Below, in pieces: positions 34,303 to 46,000 of a stretch of DNA of 64,000 bases. Every line of letters starts with the position of its first letter. Position 1 is the first letter of the stretch. This stretch comes from Zhengitettix transpicula (taxonomy: Eukaryota; Arthropoda; Insecta; Orthoptera; Tetrigidae), in contig CM073590.1 of assembly GCA_037074705.1 (NCBI GenBank), positions 214,254,746-214,318,745 of the forward strand, read 5' to 3'. A program made the position numbers and the translations under genes. Below the pieces are notes generated by a model, which was not told where the DNA came from, made no database searches, and worked only from the letters and a program-made list of their open reading frames with translations.

Positions 34303-34770
34303 TTTTTTTTTTGAGGTGTAGACAGGCTATGTATAGGGTAATCCACATAGTGGCAGCTCCCCTCTAATAGCATAGGAAAGGGATTTGAAAGGGGGGATGC
34401 GGAAGGGTAGAGGAAGGTAGCCAAGTGTTAACTAGGGCCCCGGGCTATGGTTTAAGGATCCTACCCTGCAATTCGCCTAAAAGTGATACAGGGAAAACCC
34501 TAGAAAAACCTGCATTAGGTAGGTTGGGCATTGGGTACCTGTCGCACGCCCTTCCTATAGCAGGTGAAGAATTTGCTGTGGGGATGCAGCATTCCCTTCT
34601 CCGTACCTCGATCAGTTTAGGAGGCAGCTGGCCGACTGTTCCAATGGGAACAACATACAACTCTTACCGTATGACCAAGGTCTGCGACCCCGGAACATAC
34701 ACCTCTCAAAACAGGCCGAGGTGCCTCGGCTCGTGGGAACCTTAGTTCAAAAACGGAGAGAGGAAAATGC
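34303..34770 (-). mobile_element. A-tailed retroelement 3' end, copy 2
   Basis: The poly-T at 34303 followed by AGGCTATG...GGTAATCCACAT is the reverse complement of the shared 3' end. The copy extends through the block encoding SHALPIAGEEFAVG on the plus strand. It is arranged head to head with the next copy. Confidence 0.7.
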
Positions 34771-34774
34771 ACCC

Positions 34775-35073
34775 CGGCGAATGCCGGGTAGGATCCTTAA
34801 ACTATAGCCCGGGGGTCCTAGTTCCTCCACCCATCCGCATCCCCCCTTTCAAACCCCTTTCCTATGCCACTATGGTTGTTCCCTGAATTATTTTTAGGCG
34901 AATGCCGGGTAGGATCCTTAAAACATAGCCCGGGGGCCCTAGTTAACCCTTGGCTGCCTTTCTCTACCCTTCCGCATCCCCCCTTTCAAATCCCTTCCTA
35001 TGCTATTAAAGGGGAGTTTCTACCATGTGGATTACCCTCATGTAGCCTGTTACCATAAAAAAAAAGAAAAAAA
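34775..35073 (+). mobile_element. A-tailed retroelement 3' end, copy 3 (internally rearranged)
   Basis: GGCGAATGCCGGGTAGGATC occurs twice (34779 and 34899), each followed by the GCCCGGGGG and TTCCGCATCCCC blocks. The second continues to CATGTAGCCTGTTACC and an A-rich tail at 35055. Two truncated copies or an internal duplication are present. Confidence 0.7.
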
Positions 35074-35074
35074 A

Positions 35075-36590
35075 GAGAATGACATTTCTGATAAACATCT
35101 TAAAGCCAGAGAAAGTGATGAATTTTTTTGCCTTTTAAACCTGAAGAGAAATATCCATCTTTAAATTAAATTGTGCTTCAAATAACCGGATTATTTGGGT
35201 CAACTTATCTATGTGAATCTGTTTTTTGTGAAATGAATATTACTAAATCAAAATATCGCAGACGAACAGCTGTCATACTGTATATTCGTAATTACGTGAC
35301 AACCTATGAAAAGTACGCGGACGACATTCATCGACATCCAAAGATTGATTGTGGCATAGATATACAAGTAATTATAATTGTAATAATGTTTGCATAAACT
35401 GAATGTACAAAAAAAATTAGTCACATTCTATTTTTCCATAGTAGTTTAACTACCAGGTTTTTCACTGGCAAGTATCCATGTATCGTAACAGTGACTACTG
35501 ACCCCTTTACTTTGGTTTTTTGATCACCTGCCGTTTACTTTCTTTACGGTCGACCGCTGATAGTACTAGTCTAAGCACTCCTGTTCTAGAATAATAGTAA
35601 TGAAAGAGCGCAGTCGTTTATTGGCTTGACGATGAAAGAAGAAAACAACACAGAATGAAGTTTCGTAATAAACGGGAAAATACATTCTGGTATTCATTTA
35701 GAAAATGTATCCAGAATTAAAAAACGGGAACGGGAGTTTATTAAGGTACAGTATTAATCATCGAAGACAATTGAAATTAACAGGAGATAAAACACCGTAA
35801 TAAATTTTAGAGTTAGATGTACAGAAGAACATGCAACTCGGTTGTAAAACCACTCGTACGTTACAATATAAACAACTAGCATGACGAGAATATGTCTTAC
35901 AACATAAGTGAAATAAAAAAAATAGCTGTCCTAAAAATATAATCTGAGATTTTCAGCATAGAACTGTTCATAAATATATACTACGGTTTGGTATAGAAAT
36001 ATGGGGAATAGTTTAAGCAAAAAAAAATAAATACAGAAGGCATAATTCTGTAAACAAGCAGTCAGTTAACATTTGATAATTAATTAGTATTCATTATATA
36101 CATATTTAAAGTCATTATGATGGAAGAACATAGTGGAAGAATTTACAGAAAATGTTAGTTTCAATACACTACAAGATGACTTCATGTTACTATAGAATAA
36201 GAACTAATAAAAAAACATCGAAGAACATTTATCAAAGAAATTACACATTTTTATAAGCTCCCAGAGTGACCGAAGAATATAAAAGGATTTCTTAAACAAG
36301 TAAAGGAGTTTCAATCCTAGAAACCATTGAAGAAGCTGCTATTCTGCACTAAGTATCTATTCTTAGGTATCCCATCTGATATGAATGCGGCGTTTGCGGA
36401 ATTTTTAAGTAAGTTGAACAAATTTAAGATATATTGTACATTCAGCACTACACATAAAGATTAAATAATTTACAAACAGTGAAAATGAACTAAAAAATAT
36501 AAAGTGATAACATGATTAAAAATGTTTATTTGTGAAGTTGTTAATTGTAAATCGTGAACTATAGTTGATGAAAATTTATAACAGAATATT
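35075..36590. other. Spacer 3' of GGH, nothing recognised
   Basis: AT-rich sequence without long frames or repeats shared with the rest of the window. The 74-residue frame at 35173 has no recognisable features. Confidence 0.5.
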
Positions 36591-36597
36591 TACACAA

Positions 36598-37112
36598 GAG
36601 GACTGCGAGGGCTATTCTCTCGCAGGCGGTACCTGCGAGGGATGTTCTCTCGCAGGCAGAACCTTGTAGGAGAAACATCCTTTGGGGATGCCTTATCCTC
36701 TTCGTTTTTGAACTAAGGTACCCACAAGCCGAGGCACCTCGGCCTGTTCTGAGAGGTGTATGTTCCGGGGTCACAGACCTTGGGCATACGGTAAGAGTTG
36801 TCCGCTATTCCCATTGGAATAGTCGGCCATCTACCTCCTAAACTGGTCGAGGCACGGAGAAGGGAATGCTGCGTCCCCACAGCAAACTCCTCTCCCTCTA
36901 TCGGAAGGGCGTGGGACACGTACCCAATGCCCGACCTGCCTAATGCAGGTTTTTCTAGGGTTTGTCCTGCATTTCTTTAGGCGAATGCCTGGTTGGGTCC
37001 TTAAACCATAGCCCGGGGGCCCTAGTTAACCCTTGGCTACCTTCCTCTACCCTTCCGCAGCCCCCCTTTCAAATCCCTTCCTATGCTATTAAAGGAGAGT
37101 TGCCACCATGTG
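36598..37112 (+). mobile_element. A-tailed retroelement 3' end, copy 4 (longest)
   Basis: The 5' part has a short internal duplication of TCTCTCGCAGGC flanked by CTGCGAGGG. Then come the CCGAGGCACCTCGGCC block, GATGC-like blocks, GCCCGGGGGCCCTAGTTAAC and GAGTTGCCACCATGTG, ending in an A-rich run. Its minus-strand 68-residue frame matches those of copies 2 and 6. Confidence 0.7.
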
Positions 37113-37588
37113 TAAAAAACAACAACAGAATATTCAATCGGTTGTTATATTGACGAATAATGTCAAAGAATTTGAAATATATTAAAATGTTCAATAACCA
37201 TTGATTTTTCAAAAGTCCAGTATTGTTTCTGAGCACTTGCTATGAGGATGCGTTCTTCGAAATGATTCAAACTTCCCGTGGTTCGTCGGGTTGTCTATTT
37301 CCCCGACATGGGTTCCTAGAATTATTTTGGTTATTCACAAAGTTGGAAATGTCGACCCGATTTAAGCTATAGGATACAAAACACTGTTCCAAATCAGTCA
37401 TCACAGAAATGATCAAAAAATGGCGGGACAGTCATTACTACGGTTACTTCGAAAGAGATTGTGCTGTTCAACGTGTTATTATTAAATAATTATTCAGATC
37501 AATGTGATTAAAAATACATAACGTGTAATATACATTAAACAAATGATTAACATATGTAGAAAGTTATCCAGTTAAGAAAAGGATTCAG

Positions 37589-38110
37589 CAGTGGCGGCTG
37601 GTGTACGACAATGCCGTGTCGTACTACGACATTACCAATGAGGTCAAAATAAATTTTAACTATTCATTAATTAAAAATAATATTTTATAGTAGTTTATAT
37701 TTTCAAAACAAAAATAGTATTCGAACCATTATGGTTTCAATTTTTTTAAAAAAAACACAATAAAAGGTTAATTTGAATAAAAAAAACATTTGAGGGGAAT
37801 CATAGCTCTACAATCTGCATACAATACAGCCAACACGCGTTGCTTGTTCCACGAAATTAACTTTATTTAAAATAAGCATGAAGAAAAAATACTTTCTTGT
37901 TAGAAATTCGTGTAAACTTGATGCTAAATTATTCTGCTTTAAAAAAGGAGACACTATTGGAAGCTATGTGGACGAAATTAGAGACGTAGTTTATTAGAAG
38001 TCGGGTAGGAGTATTGGTAACACTGTCGCTGTTGTAGACTATTATTTCACATAAAAATGGCTGTTTGTGATAAGGTAGCACAAACCTAAATAACTCACAC
38101 GCCGCAAGTG
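37589..38110. mobile_element. Second copy of the CAGTGGCG-ended element
   Basis: The left end CAGTGGCGGCTGGTG at 37589 and the right end CACACGCCGCAAGTG at 38110. The interior (ATACTTTCTTGTTAGAAATT, GATGCTAAATTAT and GGAGTATTGGTAACACTGTC) parallels 27770-27990. It has no coding capacity. Confidence 0.5.
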
Positions 38111-38755
38111 GAATTTAATATTTTTGTTGCCTTCCTTACTATTTTCTACATTTGTGTCGTAATATTGGCGACTATTATTGAATTTTGTTTTGGTGTTGAT
38201 TTTGTTTTTCTCTGTAAGATATTCTGTTATTGTTTGACGCAAATGTATTTAGTATGAATATTGCAAATCTACTCCAATGTTAAGAAGATGTTTTAATCCG
38301 TCCGTGACTCCCGTATTTCAAATGTCCACAATTTATCATGTACCTTACATTAAGCAAAGATCTTGGTGTGTCAGTTTTTTAAATTGTCATATAATCCATG
38401 CCTGGGTACAGATACTCTGGTCAGCATTGAAACAATAAATTTTATTATTATTATGAAAACAAAAATATCTGCGAAATTTTAATATGCATATTATAATTAT
38501 TTAATAAAACAAAAACACTGTTCTCCGGCTTTCTGCGTATATAGGAGATAATTTGAATTAATCAGCAGTCGAATATTGTTATTTTCTGACACGTCATGTA
38601 GTTTCAAGTCGTGGGGTTTTCCTTTAATTTGCTGACTAGGTACATTGAGAGACTTCTAAAAATATGTTCCACATTTTAAAACAAATGAGAGATTGGATAC
38701 TGATAAGCGCGGATATCAGAACAACCTTCAGACTTATGCAGCTGCCTCACTCTAA

Positions 38756-38763
38756 CACGTGAC
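38756..38763. promoter_or_regulatory. CACGTGAC E-box element upstream of RidA
   Basis: CACGTGAC, overlapping a TGACGT half-site, lies 65-70 bp upstream of the RidA ATG in an otherwise GC-richer promoter-like stretch. bHLH-zip factors such as USF or TFEB relatives bind this sequence. Its function here is inference. Confidence 0.35.
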
Positions 38764-38826
38764 GTTCGACCTTGCGTGGCTCTTCAGTTGTAACTGGCCA
38801 GTCGTTCGTGAGCACTGACAAGCAAC

Positions 38827-40505
38827 ATGTCCAAAATTGTGAGAAAAATTATCAGCTCGTCGCAGGCATACAAGCCTTTAGGACCGTACAGGTGAGTCAT
38901 CCGTCTGGATAGTAGTCATACATGCCTTTTTTTTTTATTATTAAAAAAAATAACTTTTAATTTCTATCAGTCAAGCAGTCCAAGTTGGAGACACCGTTTA
39001 CTTATCTGGAGTCTTGGGATGGGATACTGATGCGGGAAAACCTGTGTCTGGAGGAGCCGCTGCTGAGGCTCGCCTGGCGTTGCAGCACATGGGCAACGTT
39101 CTCAAGGCAGCAGGAACGTCTTTCGCCAACGGTAAATAATATTTTTTTTTTGGTGGCGGTTTGATGCGGTTGGACAAGCCTGTGACTTTCTGTAACGAGA
39201 TGTTACTGTTTGTGAATAAGTCTGTTAATGTTTATACTAGACTAGCCCGGAGAAGGCATTGATTCGACACCAACCTCTTGGTAAACATTTAATTTAACCA
39301 GCATAGCGTCAGTGTTCGGAACATTTACCAATTTACGTTCTCCTTCCCGGTCTAACCTCTCGGCATCTAATTTTAATGAAGCAGGAGGATCACTCACGAT
39401 ATTTCAACAACTCGGTAATCCTCCTACTACATAAAATAAGAGTGTCTAAATAATCACATCGAATTAAAAGGGGAAACTATAGTTATTTAATAAATTCTAA
39501 AACTACTCTCGGTACCTTAAAGGAGTAAAAAAAAATACAACCTATAACTAATTGGATATATACTGAAATAAACAACTAGATTTAATTTAAATTATAGGAA
39601 TAATTAACAACAGTGATTGAGCTTCAAAGTAATTTATTACTGTTGATAATTTTTACAATTTGCAAAACCTATTTTCATGCCGAATTTCATCCTTTTAAAC
39701 AAATACTTTAATTTTAATTTATTAATTCGCGGCATTTTTGCACATACAATTCTTATATCATTACAAGGAAATTCGTCGAATCTCTTATCTCAGGGTCACT
39801 ACTGGGTTTGATAATTAGAAAAAAATCAATGTATAAACTGACAATTAACAATTCAAATATAAAAGTTAACCTAAAACAATATGAAAATAAGTGAAAAGAA
39901 AACTGAACTAAATGAAAACTGAACGAAATCGGACTTTACCCTTTTAATTATCGTTTACTAATTTATATAAAAGTTTTGGTTACTCACGGACCGTCTGTCT
40001 GGTACCAGATCTCTCTCTTGTATCTTGAACACTACCACACTTTAATTTTAATATCAGGCCTTGGTTTTCACTGATTCTTCACTTCACTTTAAAATTTGGC
40101 AAGATTGGCTGTATTTCGTTGACTGCTCCGCTCCACAATAATTTACCAATGTTCTCCTGGAACAATTCCTCCACGAAGATTTTGTAAAGTTCTATTCTGA
40201 CAAAACTGATCTTACTTTCCAATATTTACGATGCAATACTTCCGTGAATGTTTTACTTTGTACTAATTCACAACTTTAACTGGTAATACATTAACGACGT
40301 CTAGTCTCTGCTCAAGTTTTATTTGTTCTGTCTCTTGCAATGTTTCGCCGCCAACTGGTCTTTCTCCAAGCGCATACTCAGTTCGCTAAGCGCGGTCTCC
40401 ATTGTTAAACAAAGGAAAAACCCGCCTTCATTGTCGCCTTTACGCATTTGTACCGCTAACAATTTAATTATATTAAAAACAACTTATGGCCTGTTTAATT
40501 GGCAT

Positions 40506-40547
<42 letters not shown>

Positions 40548-42022
40548 AATAACCACACAGGGTATAAAATAAAAAAATATATAAGCTTTGATTTTAACAA
40601 ACAAATTTATTAATACAAGAAGAAATTTACATTTGAATTTAACATTTTACTATTATAATATGAAAACCTTGCTCTCATGGGTCTCTACTGGGTTTGACAA
40701 CGGACAGAATCAAACTATTAAAAAGACCCAACATTTATGTTTTTAAATTAAACAAAAGTACCTACTAAATTTATTTATAAACTTAACCTATAGCTTGCTT
40801 CTAACTTTATTATCAAAAGAAGAGAACGAGATCTGACTGTTATCCTTTAATAACTTTTACATCTGTTAATATTGTACATTCCAACTTACGGTTTCTCAGG
40901 TCTACTTCGACTCGTTCTTTAGACACACACTTTATAGCCTTGACATTCACTCACTGACTCTAACACAATATCACTGGTTCGCCGATATCTGGTTCTCCAT
41001 ATACAGTGAAATATTCCAGGTGTTCGTTGTGCCACTCCTTGACGTCGTTTGCTGCATGCAGGTCGCCTACCATCGAAGACAGGTCAAATTCTTGTACTCA
41101 TACAGATAGAACTTCTGTATGTTAAAAATGTTCATAGCTGTTTTAGTTTTGCTGACTGTCTCTATCTCCTCTCCCACGCTAATTGTCTCTATCTCCTCTC
41201 CCGTGCTAACTGCTAACTGTCTAACTGTCTAACTGTCCAACTCTTCGCTGCGTCCTCCGTCTTTCTCCCGTGCTAACTGCCAACTGTATCTTCGATGCGT
41301 TAACTCCAACTGTCCGTACAATAGGTGACTTCCCCTATATATACCCCTAGCCCCCTTGTTTTTCACTTGCTGCAAAATTACGTCGCAACGACGCGGTGAC
41401 AGAATCCCATTACTCTAATTTACGTTCCGGCCACTGGAGTCCTTCCGCCTTCCGAACCCCGACAATCGTGACAGGTCCAATTTGTCTTTGGACCTCTCCG
41501 CTCACAAGTGCGCGATACTAATTTCTCCAAATCCTAGGTCAACAAGTGCCTGGATCCTCATCATCCCAAGCAATTGCGCCATTATACACGCTCGCAGCTG
41601 CTGTACCTCGCCCCCGCAATTACTCAGGACTTGTCACATGCTCTCTTTTGTCCGACTCGCACAAAATCTTTTCTTGCAAGTCCCAAGCACTTGTCAGGTC
41701 ATTCGTCAGAGACAAAAGCCTGCTCTAACATAGCCCCTTTGGGAACATCTGCTCGCCCACGTTCTGCCTTACTAATTCTTCACGCCGTTTCCTAAATCAA
41801 TAGGCTACTGGACCCACAATCCCTCTTTAGACCTAATTGTCGCATCGTCACACTGTCTACAAATTACGGCTTCCTCTCTGCCGCTCACCAGCACTCATCC
41901 CAAACAAATGTCTTACCGCTCCGTCTTGTCACCTCGTGACAGGACCCGCGGTCCCTTTTCCCTCGCATTCTCTTCACAACACGTGCGCTGCCTTCAATCC
42001 AATGCATTATATTATATGCATT

Positions 42023-42067
<45 letters not shown>

Positions 42068-43016
42068 TAATACACAAAATGAAAAATTTATACAAGTTTA
42101 TTTAATTGAAATTAATGAATGGATTTTTTTATTGAAATTATTTAACGAAAGGATGTTGAAATAATCACAAGGGTTTAAATCACTGAAATAATTGGTTTAC
42201 TCTAATTTATAATAACAAATTTTGTAGTTCTAACATTACATTAATGTTTTATTATTATACAATGTCCTTTACTCTCGTCTCAGGGTCATTAATTGGGACT
42301 TTTAAACAAAGAACAATAACTTTTCTTACGATACAAAATTAACAAACAATTTTTTTTGTAATCTTCAAAATTTGATTAGAATGAAACAACAAAATGAAAT
42401 TGAAACCTAAATCTGACGATCTATCCTTATTTAACGTTTGCATAGCATGAATTTAGAAAGTTTCTTTCTACTTGCAGTTGTACCGGTACCAGGCAATTGT
42501 TGGGATTTTATAATACACTTTACACTATGTGCACATAACAGGCCATTGTTTCACTGAATTTAATTTTTAATTCACTTTGCAAAGCTATGGTATCGTCCAC
42601 CAGACACAATTGTTCCAAAAAAACTGCCGTCCCGCCGATATCTGCTGACCTTTACTTTGAACCACTCTCTCCAGCCAAATTCAGATTACGACCAAATCAA
42701 AAACGTTGTTCTCTCCTTTTCCAAAGTACTACGCCACTGCCAGACTCAATTTGCTTTTTGGATTCACAATGTTCTGTGCTATTTAACAATTTTTCACTCT
42801 TTCTCCCTATATCATTGTTCTGTGGCTCAACTGTACTCTACGAGTTTTTTTTGTATCCGACTCTACTTGACGAAGTTTTGTGTCCGACTGGTGTGCCCCG
42901 TAGCTTATACGCTCTCCAACGACAATGTCCTGCCTGTATATGTATTCTTAGTCATTATTGCATTTATTTCAATTACTTAATTATTAATTCTTTAATTGCC
43001 TTTACTTATCATTACA

Positions 43017-43057
<41 letters not shown>

Positions 43058-46000
43058 AATAATTAAATATACTATAATAATAATGGCTGGGCGCTTTTAA
43101 TGAAATACACTATTAACTTTAAACAACTAACAAAATTTATTATCAATTTTAAATACACAATAATATTTGGGATCTCAGGGTCTTAAACTGGGTTTGATAA
43201 ATGGCTGAATTTATACAATCAAAATTACATTTACCTTTTATGGAAGTTAATGCGTCTGAAACATAGACGAAATTTGTTGTGGAAGAAATAATACTACAGA
43301 CTGAATTTAAACAGTTTTAAATTTCATCAGGAATTAACGATCTCATTTTATCGATAATTAAATAATTAAAATTAAAGAACGATCTGACTTTTATCTTTTT
43401 AAAAACTGTTTACAATATGATTTTAAAGGTATTCTACTTACGGCCGCCCAGGTCTCATTTTAGGTTTTTCGTGCACAAAATTTGGGGATATCACTGATTC
43501 TAGTACTCACAGACTCTAAATGTCAACAAATTATAATTGGCGTAGTTTTGTTAGTTGGTCTAACACAAACTGGTAGATTCTCGATGCTTTGCTGCAACCT
43601 GGATTTGCAGATCTCGTGAGTTTAGTTGGAAATGTACTTCCTTGGTTTGTCTATGGCCAGCAGGTTGAATTTATGCTCGGCCCCCGATTACAACATTAGT
43701 TTCACTCTCTCCTTCCCGACTGAAGATTGCTTTACTTTTCAAAATTTTAATGCATGTTTGTAACTGCTATCAAACGGTTCTATTTGCGGTCCGCTGCCCG
43801 ACTGCAAAACTTTTTATAATATGAAAAGTTTTGGTCTTTACACCTCGCTGTTCTATGCCCGACTGAACTCCTTGTCTCGTAAATTTTGAGCGCGTAAAAT
43901 TCTCAGCCGATCGACAACAATACTTTCTTTGCATTGCCGCCTTGTTGCGGCGTCCACTCTATATCCACTAATAATGAGTCTTCTACAATCCAACTTTCCA
44001 ATTAGAAGAATGTCTTAATTACCAATTACTACAATATATATATATATATATATAAATATATATTTATATATATATATATACCCTAAGAAAGTCAAAAATA
44101 CACCCGATACCTTAAGAGGGTCAAAAATACTCCGGGTAAAATATTACGTCCACATCCACAACAAGGAACATTATATTTTATTAACAACCATGGTTAATGT
44201 GAGAATTGAGATCAGCGACTCCTATAATCCCGGAATAGACTCCAATCTCGGTATTTTTTGCATCATTTTTTTAATGTAAAGACCTTCCAACACTACCCGT
44301 AGGGATTCTTTCCTCACTTGCCTTTTTGAGTTGATACTAGATACTTAAAAAAATTATAGAATGACAATATTAAAATCTGTGGCCTGGAAAACGTTTTAAT
44401 CGACTCTTATAATGGCCATTTATGAATGTTTTTAAACTCCCTCCAATACCGCCCTTAGACGTGTGTCTCTCTCCCTCGGTTTTAGTTCCTGGATCGTAAG
44501 TAACGTGTGTAAAAAAAAATTTATTAGAAATTTCTCTACGCATTTAAGATTGTACATGGAAATTTGTTTCGCCACCTTTCCACCCCCTCCTAGGGGTAGA
44601 CCTACATCTTAATCAGTATGATAATTTTTGAAGATCACTTTTGAGTGCAACTTGAGGGATTTTAAAAATTTTTATATGGTATATTCCACCCATTTTTGTG
44701 CCACTGACAAAGGTAACTCTTATGTAAAATGTATTTATTTATTGTATTTAATAAATGGTGATAAATTTATTTGTGTATTTCAAATTACATTAGATATTGA
44801 GCTAGGAGAGTAATGTATTTAAAAAATTTACTGACGGAAAATTACAAAAATCAGTTTTAAAAGTTGTTCAACGTATTTCGTTAGTGTTTCAAATAGTTAA
44901 ATCTGTTATTGTAGATTTTTTTAGATATCTGAAATTCCTTGCATTTTACTTTACCGATCTATTGGACGTGTTGATGAATATGGTGGACTATTTCAAAATC
45001 GCCAGCCATGCGACCTGCAAGAGCGCCTACTTAGTTTTCTGGAAAAGTTCGGACGGTTTTGCGGCGAAGCAAAATTTATTTTATACTTCCCGATGAGTAG
45101 GGATCGACCCAATCAGTTCCGTCCTCACCTAATGAACTACATCGCAAAGCATTTACATTTTAACCGGTCTTCGGTTCTGAACAGAAATTTAGGAAACCGA
45201 GTTTTAACTAAACGGATTGGAGAGGTTTAAATTTAACCAATCCATTATTTGTTTATTAAATAATATTTTCTGCAACAAAATTATTTTGCAGAACATTACC
45301 ATGTTCAATAATTAAATTGAAACAGTTAAAGCAGTGGTGCATTATGTGCAATTTTTATTATTATTAATAATTGAAGAAAAATACATAAATAGATTAAATG
45401 ACTAAATTTTAGATCTTATGTGAGTTCGTATGTTTTCATATAATTTAGGGGCGCTTGAAACATGGCGATCGTTAAGCTGGCTTAATGGGATCCAAGTAGT
45501 GATGTGTCTTGGTGACTCGTTATCCTGGACCTTCAACGTTGCCTTCAGACGACTTACTAATATCAAATTATGAATATAATCTTCGTACTAATTTTCTTCA
45601 TGATTCTATATAATTACATAACCTTAGATGTTCTTACTCATTTTTTATCTTCTCTACCACTCCATTTTACAGTGTCTAATTTTTATCCTATCTTTACCAC
45701 TCCATTTTACCATTTCCATCCAACTCCTTGTATCACATTGGGTAGAAACCTTGTTATTCAATTATTTCTCAGTGACCGCCCATAACTTATAATCAGCAGT
45801 TTGCTTAGGACAAACAATTCATTAGAATTTATGCCGTTATTCACTTATGATTCTCTTACTCCATCCAATTGCAACATTTCTCCAAAAGATTCAATCAAAG
45901 TTATTAAAATTTTAAGAAAGTTTCAAAACCAAACTAATTTTTTTTACCTATTTTGCGTATATATATACCGACGTAGAGATATACAGACTTAGAGAAAATC

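Noticed and set aside
42587..43066. 159-residue open frame in RidA intron 2
   Set aside because: It lies in array copy 3 and runs into the (TA)n tract, giving an Ile-Tyr run. It has no homology and is repeat-derived.
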